Positions 39,330 through 47,406 of a stretch of 64,000 nt of DNA are shown in pieces (the first letter of the stretch is position 1; each line of letters opens with the position of its first letter). This DNA is from Litorilituus sediminis (GTDB taxonomy: Bacteria; Pseudomonadota; Gammaproteobacteria; Enterobacterales; Alteromonadaceae). The notes under the pieces are model-generated. The model searched no databases, was not told where the DNA came from, and worked only from the letters and a program-made list of their open reading frames with translations. Location: assembly GCF_004295665.1 (NCBI RefSeq), contig NZ_CP034759.1, positions 3,968,001-4,032,000 of the forward strand, given 5' to 3'. A program made the position numbers and the translations under genes.

Positions 39330-39360
39330 AAAAAAGGTGGCGAGAGCCACCTTTTTTTTT
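39330..39360 (+). terminator. Terminator after the receptor gene
   Basis: AAAAAGGTGGC/GCCACCTTTTT stem with a GAGA tetraloop and a run of T. It ends 26 bp before the next gene, so the sulfotransferase gene is either read through or separately started. Confidence 0.87.
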
Positions 39361-39386
39361 AGCAATATAAATATGAGGAGATAACA

Positions 39387-41768
39387 TTGGAAGCATTTGA
39401 GCAAAGCTTGCAAAAAGCCAAACAATTTCTGACACAAGGTAACTTTTCAGCAGCAGAAGAGCAGGCTAAATTGGTATTAAGTGATGATGCTAACAATCTT
39501 GATGCACTAAAAATGCTGCGGCAGGTCTATGTAAAACAAGAGCTTCTTTTTGATGCTTATTCAATTATGCAGCAAGTTGTAGCGTTAGAGCCAAGTTTAG
39601 ACATGCAATATGAATTAGCAATTATTTGTACTCAGATAGGTAAACTTACTGAAGCCAAGGATTTACTTGAAAGTTATATCAATCATAATCCTAATAATGG
39701 TTTCGCTTTTTTGAATTTAGGTCATATGCATAAGGCCTTTGGTGACTTTAAGCGAGCAGAAAAGTGTTATTTTAAATTTGTAGCACTAGAGCCAAGAAGA
39801 GTGGGTTATGCCTTATGGAATATTGCCGATTTAAAGGATAGGAAAATAACCGACAAAGATATCGTGACTTGGCAAGAATATGAGAATGATGATAATCAAG
39901 ATTATCTTAGTAAATTGCTTATTCAGTTTTCATTAGGGACGGTACTAGAAAAGCAAAAAAAATATGATGAAGCATTTGAATATTATCAGAAAGCTAATAA
40001 TAGCAAAAATAAGGCATCCCCTTTTAATCAAAATGCATTTCATCAGTTTGTAAATAATATTTTAAAACAAAAAGCTCAAGAGAGTGTCGCTAGGGAAGTG
40101 AATGTAACACCTATATTTATAGTTGGTATGCCACGCTCAGGCTCTACGTTAGTTGAACAAATTTTAGCATCTCATGAGTTAGTTAATGCGACAGATGAAT
40201 TAAATTTTATAGGGCACACTGCCGCAACATTAGAAAGAACAGGGAATTATGCAAAAGCCATTGCCAACCTTAGTGAAGAAGACATTCTAACTCTTAGGCA
40301 GGAATATTTAGCATATGCGAATGAATATCAAACTTCAACTAAGCCATATTTTATTGATAAAAATCCTCTCAACTTTTTGCATATTGGCTTGATTTTAAAA
40401 TTGTTTCCAGAAGCTAAGATTATTCATACTCATAGAAATTTATTAGATAATGCTGCCAGTGTATTTAAGCGTTATTTTTATATAGGACATGATTATTCAT
40501 ATTCATTAGCTAATATTGTTACTTTTATGGAAGGATATGCAGCAATTATGAGACATTGGGAGTTTGAGTATCCAGGAGCGATATTTCACTCTCAATATGA
40601 GGCATTAGTTGAGTCACCTAGAGAAAAAATTAAATCTTTGTTAAGTTTTTGCCAACTTGAAGAGCAAGAAAGCTGTTTTACTTTTCATCGTCAAAAACGC
40701 GCAGTTCTCACCCCGAGTGTAGATCAAGTCAATAAACCAATAAATAGCGCTTCAGTAAATTCTTGGCTTCGCTTTGAAAAGGGGCTCACTCCATATAAAT
40801 CCAAGTTGAACCATATTAATGAAGTATTGCTCTCTCTTGGAAAAGAACCATATAAGTCAGCTTGGGATTCTTATTGGCAACAAGGGAATATTACCTCTTT
40901 CGGAGCAGACTTATCTGATAATTATCAGGGGGAAATAGCCTTATGCTGGAAAGATTTCTTTGCTGTAATTCCTGATAAGCATCGTGTTTTAGATATAGCG
41001 ACTGGCAATGGTGCTGTACTTGAGCTTGGCTTAAAATATATATTGAATGAAAATATCGAGATGGTAGGGGTTGATTCGGCTCAAGTTGCCTCGTCGAACA
41101 AAGGTTATACTTTATTATCTGAAGTTAACGTAGAAAAGTTGCCCTTTGAACATGACCATTTCACAGAAATTACCAGTCAGTTTGGTATTGAATATTCAGA
41201 TCTTGCACAGTCAATGGCAGAAGTTTATAGAGTTTTACAACCCGGAGGAAGGTTTCAATTTATTTGTCATGCTGAAGACTCAAAGATTGTTATGAACAAT
41301 CGTAAAATTGTTGATTGTAGTAGGGAATTATTTAAATTTGGTGGAGCGTTTAGTGCTTTATCTGACATGCTATCTGAATTAAATAGTAAAAAGTTAACCG
41401 GATACATGAATGAGCAAAACGCAGAATCAAAGCGGCATAAGTTAAATAATGAATTAGCAAGATTATTAGAAGCATATGGTGACACGTTGCATGAAACCAG
41501 GATACCAGAATTAATGCGCATGGTATTACAAGCAGATGTTTCTGTGGAAGAACGTGGAGATATTATGAAAAGCTACTTTATTGAGCAAAGTAGAGCGATA
41601 GCGAGACTAGAAGATTTAATGCGTGCAGCTTTAACAGATAAAAAGCTGCACGCATTTAGGAATATTGCACAAGCTTTAGGGTTTACTTCTATCTTATCTA
41701 CTGATTTAGTTGAAGAGAGTTTTGGCAAAATAGGCGTTGTTCTAAGCGGAATAAAACCCTTGCCCTAG
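39387..41768 (+). CDS. Three-domain protein: TPR, sulfotransferase, SAM-dependent methyltransferase
   Basis: A 793-residue protein. Residues about 5-215 form TPR-like helical repeats (AEEQAKLVLSDDANNLDALKML, GFAFLNLGHMHKAFGDFKRAE). About 240-500 is a sulfotransferase domain, with the PAPS 5'-phosphosulfate loop IFIVGMPRSGSTLVEQIL near 242-259 and a 3'-phosphate-type segment IIHTHRNLLDNAASVF near 347. About 510-680 is a class I methyltransferase with RVLDIATGNGAVLELG near 532 and a YRVLQPGGRFQF strand. The C-terminal 110 residues are helical. The start is a TTG with GAGGAG 6 nt upstream. TPR-sulfotransferases next to TonB receptors occur in this order of bacteria; the methyltransferase fusion is unusual. 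Substrate unknown. Confidence 0.85.
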   Translation: MEAFEQSLQKAKQFLTQGNFSAAEEQAKLVLSDDANNLDALKMLRQVYVKQELLFDAYSIMQQVVALEPSLDMQYELAIICTQIGKLTEAKDLLESYINHNPNNGFAFLNLGHMHKAFGDFKRAEKCYFKFVALEPRRVGYALWNIADLKDRKITDKDIVTWQEYENDDNQDYLSKLLIQFSLGTVLEKQKKYDEAFEYYQKANNSKNKASPFNQNAFHQFVNNILKQKAQESVAREVNVTPIFIVGMPRSGSTLVEQILASHELVNATDELNFIGHTAATLERTGNYAKAIANLSEEDILTLRQEYLAYANEYQTSTKPYFIDKNPLNFLHIGLILKLFPEAKIIHTHRNLLDNAASVFKRYFYIGHDYSYSLANIVTFMEGYAAIMRHWEFEYPGAIFHSQYEALVESPREKIKSLLSFCQLEEQESCFTFHRQKRAVLTPSVDQVNKPINSASVNSWLRFEKGLTPYKSKLNHINEVLLSLGKEPYKSAWDSYWQQGNITSFGADLSDNYQGEIALCWKDFFAVIPDKHRVLDIATGNGAVLELGLKYILNENIEMVGVDSAQVASSNKGYTLLSEVNVEKLPFEHDHFTEITSQFGIEYSDLAQSMAEVYRVLQPGGRFQFICHAEDSKIVMNNRKIVDCSRELFKFGGAFSALSDMLSELNSKKLTGYMNEQNAESKRHKLNNELARLLEAYGDTLHETRIPELMRMVLQADVSVEERGDIMKSYFIEQSRAIARLEDLMRAALTDKKLHAFRNIAQALGFTSILSTDLVEESFGKIGVVLSGIKPLP

Positions 41769-42256
41769 CAGTGAGTTAGGCGCAGAAAATTAAAAATTAA
41801 TCATGTTTTTGTTTATTTTATTATAGCTCAGCTTTAGCATGATATTTAGTGGGTTGTGTATGTGTACTATTAGTCAGCGCACTAGCGACTCACTTTTTTT
41901 ATGCAAAAATGGGAGTTATGAAATAGGTACAATTTTAATTAACTTTATGGATTAAATTTGTAAATAAATTTGACTTACTACGAAGTTGTTAGTAAAACAT
42001 ACATTCTACAAAATTTATGTCCCTTAAATTATTTTTATAGTTTGAGTAATTTTGTAAAGATCACGATGCATTGTTTTGATAAAAAACATTAAAGCAATGG
42101 ACCGTGTTTTAAACTCCCATCTTGACAGCTTGCCTGTCATTTGGGATTATTGCTTAGTTGTATTCATAAAAAGTTACATTTTAAAAAACGACAGACTTAT
42201 ATATTTGCGGTAACAAATTCTTGTTATCAAAATTAAATAGCAATTGGTTGGGAACT
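41769..42256 (+). other. Intergenic region upstream of the TonB2 operon
   Basis: No gene seen. The region is AT-rich and holds no transfer RNA or clear terminator for the preceding gene. Its notable part is the strong promoter with an overlapping inverted repeat at 42115-42150, which probably drives the six-gene operon starting at 42257. Confidence 0.6.
42115..42150 (+). promoter_or_regulatory. Sigma70 promoter with overlapping inverted repeat, TonB2 operon
   Basis: TTGACA (42122-42127), exactly 17 bp, then GATTAT (42145-42150). The -35 box overlaps a perfect inverted repeat TGACAG-N5-CTGTCA (42123-42128, 42134-42139), itself inside a longer imperfect dyad TCCCA...TGGGA (42115-42146). The dyad is a plausible operator; the regulator is unknown and it does not look like a Fur box. 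Confidence 0.65.
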
Positions 42257-43036
42257 ATGTCCAAAGTAAGTAAGAAAAGCCTTATCGCGAGCGCGATGGT
42301 AGGTGCATTAGCATTGTCAGGCAGCAATTTCGCTGCAGCCGATGCATTAACAGACCTTCAAAAAGCTGAAGCACAAATCTTCAAAGCATCAGCTAAATCA
42401 CAAGCTAAAATCAACTCTATCTACGAGCAAACTCAAGAGCTTTTAGCTGAGTATCGTAATACTGTAGATGAAGCAGATGTTTTACGTGGTTATAACGATC
42501 ATGTTCAACGTATGGTTGATGATCAAAAAGCAAACATTGCTTCATTACAAAAGCAAATCGACGGTATCGATAAAATCAAGCAAGGTGTTGTACCATTAAT
42601 GTACAAGATGATTGATTCTTTAGAGAAATTCATCGAGCTTGACGTACCTATGAATATTGAACGTCGTAAAGAGCGTGTAGCAAACTTACGCACGGTAATG
42701 GATGATTCTAACGTTACTGTATCTGAGCAGTTCCGCTTAGTGCTAGAAGCTTATGAAATTGAAGCAGGTTACGGTACTATCTTCGATGCATATCAAGGTG
42801 AAATCGATTTAGGTGGTCGTACATTGACTGCTGACTTCGTTCACATGGGTCGTATTGCCTTTGTTGCACAATCACTTGATGCAAAGCATTCTTGGTTATG
42901 GAACAACGAAACACGTTCATGGGAAGAATTAGGTGATGAATACTTAAAACCTGTAACTGACGCTATTCGTATGGCGCGTAAACAACTTCCTATGGACTTA
43001 ACTAAACTTCCAGTATTTGCAGCAGGAGCACAATAA
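42257..43036 (+). CDS. DUF3450 domain periplasmic protein of the TonB2 cluster
   Basis: A 259-residue secreted protein. The signal peptide ends near SNFAAADA, and the mature part is mostly coiled coil (EYRNTVDEADVLRGYNDHVQRMVDDQKANIASLQKQID) followed by a compact C-terminal domain. DUF3450 proteins are encoded directly before ttpC in Vibrio and Shewanella TonB2 operons, but their role is not established. The start is ATG 42257 with GGGA upstream; the frame is open to 42221 without conservation. The stop overlaps the next ATG. Confidence 0.85.
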   Translation: MSKVSKKSLIASAMVGALALSGSNFAAADALTDLQKAEAQIFKASAKSQAKINSIYEQTQELLAEYRNTVDEADVLRGYNDHVQRMVDDQKANIASLQKQIDGIDKIKQGVVPLMYKMIDSLEKFIELDVPMNIERRKERVANLRTVMDDSNVTVSEQFRLVLEAYEIEAGYGTIFDAYQGEIDLGGRTLTADFVHMGRIAFVAQSLDAKHSWLWNNETRSWEELGDEYLKPVTDAIRMARKQLPMDLTKLPVFAAGAQ

Positions 43037-44385
43037 TGAAAAAAGTTATTAATTTTGTAGTGCTAGCTGCATCTATGACTGCAGGTTTTGCGGCAACAAC
43101 TCAAGCTAACACTTTAGATGATTTATTAAAGCAAGTTAAAGCGGATCGTATATCTGAAGCTAAGCTTGATAAAAAACGTGAAGCTGAGTTCTTATCAGAA
43201 CGTGCTGATAAGCAAGCGCTTTTAAATAAAGCTAAGCAAGAACTAGCGAATCAACAAGCGCGTAATAAGCGTTTAACAAAAGAATACGCTGAGAATGAAA
43301 TTGCTTTAGCACAAAAAGAAGTAGAGTTAGATAACGCTACTGGTACTTTAGGTGAAATGTTCGGTGTATCTCGTGCAGCTGCGGCAAATGCATACGGTCA
43401 AATCACTACATCAATTGTTAGTGCTGAATTTCCAAACCGTGGTGAAGCGTTAAATCGCATTGCTAACGCGAAAGAAATCCCTGCATTAGAAGATTTAGAA
43501 GAGTTATGGTTTGCTCTGCAAACTGAAATGACAGAATCAGGTAAAATCTCTAAGTTTAGCGTTGATGTAACAAACTTAGATGGTACTAAGTCTACTGAAA
43601 CTATTTCACGTATTGGTGCTTTTAACTTAGTTTCTGCAAATGGTTATTTAACTTACAACGATGAAGTTGGTCAAGTTCAGCCATTGCCTAAGCAACCAGC
43701 TGGCTTTATTGCTGAAACAGCGGTTAGCTTCTTTGGTAACAGCGCTGGTTACTCTGCAGTTTATGTTGACCCTTCACGTGGTGGTATCTTATCACTAGAG
43801 ACTCGTAAGAAAACTCTTGAAGAATTCTTCCATGAAGGTAAAGAAGTTGGTTATGCAATCACTGTATTACTTATCTTAGGTTGTTTAATTGCTATTGAGC
43901 GTTTAATCGTTCTAGGTGGCATGAGCGCTAAGATCCGTGCTCAAGAGAAGAACCTTGACAAGCCTAACGAAAACAACCCACTTGGTCGTTTATTAAAAGT
44001 TTTCTACGACAACCAGTCTGCAGATGCTGAAACGTTAGAACTTAAACTTGACGAAGCGATTTTACGTGAAACACCAAAAGTTGATCGTGGTGTTAACTTA
44101 ATCAAAATGTTTGCCGCTATTGCTCCATTAATGGGTCTATTAGGTACGGTAATCGGTATGATTATGACTTTCCAAACTATTACCTTATTCGGTACTGGTG
44201 ACCCGAAAATTATGGCGGGTAACATCTCTCTTGCGCTAGTAACAACGGCATTGGGTCTGATTTGTGCATTACCACTAATCCTTATCCACTCTATTGTTGC
44301 AGGTAAGAGTAAGTCTGTATTACAAAAACTAGACGAGCAAAGCGCTGGCTTAATTGCTGCTATTGCTGAGAAGGGGTCTAAATAA
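43036..44385 (+). CDS. ttpC: TonB2-associated MotA/TolQ/ExbB proton channel protein (TtpC type)
   Basis: A 449-residue protein with signal peptide (to about residue 25, ATTQAN), a periplasmic coiled coil (30-105, rich in Lys/Glu/Gln), a beta-rich periplasmic domain, and a C-terminal ExbB-like domain with three membrane helices (YAITVLLILGCLIAIERLIVLGG, IAPLMGLLGTVIGMIMTF, LVTTALGLICALPLILIHSIVAG). This architecture matches TtpC, required by TonB2 systems in Vibrio. TAATG overlaps couple it to both neighbours. Confidence 0.88.
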   Translation: MKKVINFVVLAASMTAGFAATTQANTLDDLLKQVKADRISEAKLDKKREAEFLSERADKQALLNKAKQELANQQARNKRLTKEYAENEIALAQKEVELDNATGTLGEMFGVSRAAAANAYGQITTSIVSAEFPNRGEALNRIANAKEIPALEDLEELWFALQTEMTESGKISKFSVDVTNLDGTKSTETISRIGAFNLVSANGYLTYNDEVGQVQPLPKQPAGFIAETAVSFFGNSAGYSAVYVDPSRGGILSLETRKKTLEEFFHEGKEVGYAITVLLILGCLIAIERLIVLGGMSAKIRAQEKNLDKPNENNPLGRLLKVFYDNQSADAETLELKLDEAILRETPKVDRGVNLIKMFAAIAPLMGLLGTVIGMIMTFQTITLFGTGDPKIMAGNISLALVTTALGLICALPLILIHSIVAGKSKSVLQKLDEQSAGLIAAIAEKGSK

Positions 44386-44909
44386 TGTTATTCCTGATAG
44401 AGCTTTGGGAATCTGTCAGGGGTTTTATTGCGACGGGTGGTAATGTACTTTATGTTGTTGCCTTCGCACTCTTCTTGATGTGGATATTGATGATTGAACG
44501 TTATTGGTTCTTAGCATCAGTATATCCAAAAATGAGAGATGACATCATCGCTCGTTGGGATGCACGACAAGATACTACATCTTGGTATGCACATCGTATT
44601 AGAGAGACTTGGATCTCCGAAGCAGACGAGAAACTTGAAGCGCGCATGATTACCATTAGAACCTTAGTGGCAATGTGTCCTTTAATCGGCCTACTGGGAA
44701 CAGTAACAGGTATGATTGGGGTATTTGAAGTCATGGCTCAACAAGGTACAGGTAATCCGCGTCTAATGGCCGCAGGTATTTCGCAAGCTACTATCCCGAC
44801 AATGGCGGGAATGGTTGCAGCATTATCTGGCGTGTTCTTTAGTTCAAGACTAGACGCTAAAGTTAAACTAGCAAAGGCTAAACTGATTGACAGTTTGCCT
44901 CATCACTAG
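44385..44909 (+). CDS. exbB2: ExbB-like proton channel subunit of the TonB2 system
   Basis: A 174-residue inner membrane protein with three helices: VLYVVAFALFLMWILMIERYWFL, CPLIGLLGTVTGMIGVFEVMA and TIPTMAGMVAALSGVFF. The TVTGMIGVF and P-T-x-x-G segments are conserved in the ExbB/TolQ family. It forms the stator with ExbD and energises TonB by proton flow. It starts within the ttpC stop codon (TAATG). Confidence 0.92.
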   Translation: MLFLIELWESVRGFIATGGNVLYVVAFALFLMWILMIERYWFLASVYPKMRDDIIARWDARQDTTSWYAHRIRETWISEADEKLEARMITIRTLVAMCPLIGLLGTVTGMIGVFEVMAQQGTGNPRLMAAGISQATIPTMAGMVAALSGVFFSSRLDAKVKLAKAKLIDSLPHH

Positions 44910-44921
44910 AGAGATATTTTC

Positions 44922-45323
44922 ATGGCACGTAAAAAAATCCGTGAGGAAGAAGAAGCAGCAATTGATATGACGCCAATGCTGGATATCGTATTTATCATGC
45001 TGATCTTCTTCATTGTAACCACTTCATTTGTTAAAGAAGCAGGTATTGAAGTAAACAAGCCAAAAGCGGCAAACCAAACTAAGCAAAAAAATGCCAACAT
45101 CTTTGTAGCTATCAAAGATAATGGTGAAATTTGGTTAGATAAAGGTCGTGTTGACATCGAACGTGTTGGTGCAAGGATTGAAAAGTTACTTGCAGAACAA
45201 CCTACTGATGTTGTAATCATTCAAGCTGACAAAGATGCTAAACACGGTATCGTTGTTAAAGTAATGGATGCAATTAAAGAGGCTGGCATAGACCGAATTT
45301 CTATCGCGGCTGCGAAGGGGTAA
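44922..45323 (+). CDS. exbD2: ExbD-like stator subunit of the TonB2 system
   Basis: A 133-residue protein with one N-terminal helix, AIDMTPMLDIVFIMLIFFIVTTSF, containing the membrane Asp that carries protons in ExbD/TolR. The periplasmic domain ends in MDAIKEAGIDRISIAAAK, as usual for the family. It lies 12 bp after exbB2 and 4 bp before tonB2. Confidence 0.94.
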   Translation: MARKKIREEEEAAIDMTPMLDIVFIMLIFFIVTTSFVKEAGIEVNKPKAANQTKQKNANIFVAIKDNGEIWLDKGRVDIERVGARIEKLLAEQPTDVVIIQADKDAKHGIVVKVMDAIKEAGIDRISIAAAKG

Positions 45324-45327
45324 TAAT

Positions 45328-45942
45328 ATGGTTCGCTTTTTAGTATCAATACTACTAGGCGCTGGCATAACCTTTGGCTTATTTGCTTTTATGGCCTTCC
45401 TTGTTTCGTCTGGTGACAGAAACAAGGAAGAGCAACAAGAGAATATTATCGTAGAAGTAAATACGACGCCGCCGGAGTCAGCAGCTGAACAGCGTAGACG
45501 TGTACCGCCTCCGCCGCCTCCGCCGCCTAAAGCGCCGCCTAAGCAGCAAGCTCCTGAGCCAGAAGCTAGTAACGATACTGGTGGTTTGAAGTTTAATATG
45601 CCAGGTGTGCAAATGTCTGGTCCATCGACAGGTCTTTCTGCACCAGGTGCTGGTATTGGTCGAGATGGTGATGCAACACCGATTGTACGTATTGAGCCAA
45701 AATACCCAATACAAGCTGCTCGTGACGGTAAAGAAGGTTATGTAATTCTTTCATTTACTATTAATGAAGTAGGTGGTGTAGAAGATGTTAAAGTAATCGA
45801 AGCTCAGCCTAAGCGTGTTTTCAACAAAGAAGCAATGAGAGCGCTTAGAAAGTGGAAGTACAAGCCAAAAGTTGTTGATGGTAAAGCACAACGACGTCCT
45901 GGTTTGACGGTTCAACTAGACTTTAAAATGGGAGGTGAATAA
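45328..45942 (+). CDS. tonB2: TonB2 energy transducer
   Basis: A 204-residue TonB-family protein. A single N-terminal helix (VSILLGAGITFGLFAFMAFLV) is followed by a short proline-rich spacer (RRRVPPPPPPPPKAPPKQQAPEPE) and the C-terminal TonB domain (PIVRIEPKYPIQAARDGKEGYVILSFTINEVGGVEDV ... ALRKWKYKPKVVDG). The short spacer is typical of TonB2 rather than TonB1. Its stop overlaps the start of the TPR gene. Confidence 0.94.
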   Translation: MVRFLVSILLGAGITFGLFAFMAFLVSSGDRNKEEQQENIIVEVNTTPPESAAEQRRRVPPPPPPPPKAPPKQQAPEPEASNDTGGLKFNMPGVQMSGPSTGLSAPGAGIGRDGDATPIVRIEPKYPIQAARDGKEGYVILSFTINEVGGVEDVKVIEAQPKRVFNKEAMRALRKWKYKPKVVDGKAQRRPGLTVQLDFKMGGE

Positions 45943-47204
45943 TGTTTAAACAGTTATCAACTTCTTTGGTAGTCGCTGCTGCTCTTTTAGTTACTCAAGC
46001 GCCATTTGCCGATGTTGCAATGGCTGCTGAAGCTAAAGAAGAGAAGAAGAAAAAGCGTCCTACACAGCTTGTTGGCCCACGTGTTGGTAAAAAAGTTCAG
46101 AAAGCATTTGAAGCTTATAGTGCTGATGATATTCAAGGCGCGTTAGATATTTTGTTGGCAATTGATCCATCAAAAGATTATGACAAGGCTTATGTATCTC
46201 GTTTTATTGCGGTAATGTATGCTACGCTGGGTGATAATGAGCAAAAAACTATTGATTATCTGATTAAGGCAGTTGAGCCTGATATTTTGAATGAGGTTGA
46301 TCATGGTGAAGCGTTAAAGTTATTAGCTGACATGCAAATGCAAGTTAAAAACTATAAAGAAGCGCTTAAGTATTATTACCAATGGATGGAGTTTACTGGT
46401 AAAGAAGACGCTCCAACTTACGTGAAGATAGCTAATGCTTACTATTCTCTTAAGCAATTAGATAAAGTTATTGTACCCGCTGATAAGGCAATTGCGGCAT
46501 TTGGTGATAAGCCAAATCAAAACCCGTATGTTTTGAAAGTTACTTCTTACTATGAGCGTAAGATGTATAAAGAAGCAATTGAAGTGTTAGAAACTGTTGT
46601 GCAAATTTTTCCGGACAATAAGCAATGGTGGACTCAGCTACCAATGTTTTACTTGTTGGTTGAAGATTATGCCAAGGCAGTACAAACTTTAGATTTAGCT
46701 TATAAGCTGGGGCATCTTGATAAGGAAAGCCAAATTAAGACACTGGCTAACTTATACTCATCAAGTGATGCTCCATATAAAGCTGCACGTTTGCTTGAAA
46801 AGCATATTGGCTCAGGTTTAGTTAAGCGTGATGATAAAAACATCACTACATTAGCTAATGCTTGGCACTCAGCTCAGCATATTGATAAGGCCGCCAAATA
46901 TTATGGTGAACTTGCCAAAATGACGAATGAAGCTAAGCACTACCGTAAGCAAGGTATGTTATTAAAGCAGGATGAACAGTTTGCTAAAGCAATTCCAGCA
47001 TTAAATAAGGCATTAGAACTTGGAATAAAGAACCAGGGTCGTATTTATATGAGTATTGCTGAGTCATACTTCTATTTAGAAAACTATAAGCAAGCTTATG
47101 CCGCTATTCAAAAAGCAATGAAAGATCCAAATACTCGTAAGACAGCGAATACTTGGAAAGGCTTTATTGAAGATACAGCTAAGCGTAAGAAAGTGGCTAT
47201 CTAG
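45942..47204 (+). CDS. TPR-repeat periplasmic protein of the TonB2 cluster
   Basis: A 420-residue secreted protein. The signal peptide ends around AMAAEA. It then has a Lys-rich stretch and at least six tetratricopeptide-like helical repeats (for example KDYDKAYVSRFIAVMYATLGDNEQKTIDYLIKAVE, YAAIQKAMKDPNTRK at the end). A TPR protein closes the TonB2 operon in Vibrio as well. It probably scaffolds the complex, but this is inference. A terminator follows. Confidence 0.88.
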   Translation: MFKQLSTSLVVAAALLVTQAPFADVAMAAEAKEEKKKKRPTQLVGPRVGKKVQKAFEAYSADDIQGALDILLAIDPSKDYDKAYVSRFIAVMYATLGDNEQKTIDYLIKAVEPDILNEVDHGEALKLLADMQMQVKNYKEALKYYYQWMEFTGKEDAPTYVKIANAYYSLKQLDKVIVPADKAIAAFGDKPNQNPYVLKVTSYYERKMYKEAIEVLETVVQIFPDNKQWWTQLPMFYLLVEDYAKAVQTLDLAYKLGHLDKESQIKTLANLYSSSDAPYKAARLLEKHIGSGLVKRDDKNITTLANAWHSAQHIDKAAKYYGELAKMTNEAKHYRKQGMLLKQDEQFAKAIPALNKALELGIKNQGRIYMSIAESYFYLENYKQAYAAIQKAMKDPNTRKTANTWKGFIEDTAKRKKVAI

Positions 47205-47223
47205 TCACTTGCTAGCTTGATTT

Positions 47224-47252
47224 AAAAACCAGCACATGTGCTGGTTTTTTTA
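47224..47252 (+). terminator. Terminator of the TonB2 operon
   Basis: A 12-bp nearly perfect palindrome AAAAACCAGCAC/GTGCTGGTTTTT followed by TT, 19 nt after the last stop of the operon. Confidence 0.88.
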
Positions 47253-47304
47253 TGCCTGAAATTTGATTTATTAGGCTATTTAAGAAAATGATTAACATTT
47301 ATTT

Positions 47305-47332
47305 CTGACAGAGTGAAATTTTTATATATACT
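47305..47332 (+). promoter_or_regulatory. Sigma70 promoter of the HvfA-like gene
   Basis: CTGACA (47305-47310), 16-bp spacer, TATACT (47327-47332). Five of six bases match in each box. It would give a leader of about 68 nt before the start at 47407, which is preceded by AGAAGGGA. Confidence 0.6.
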
Positions 47333-47406
47333 TACAGGTCAGTATCTATAGTTAATTTAGTTGGTAAACTTTTGCCGACACATCAAAAAGATAGAAGGGA
47401 AAAAGC

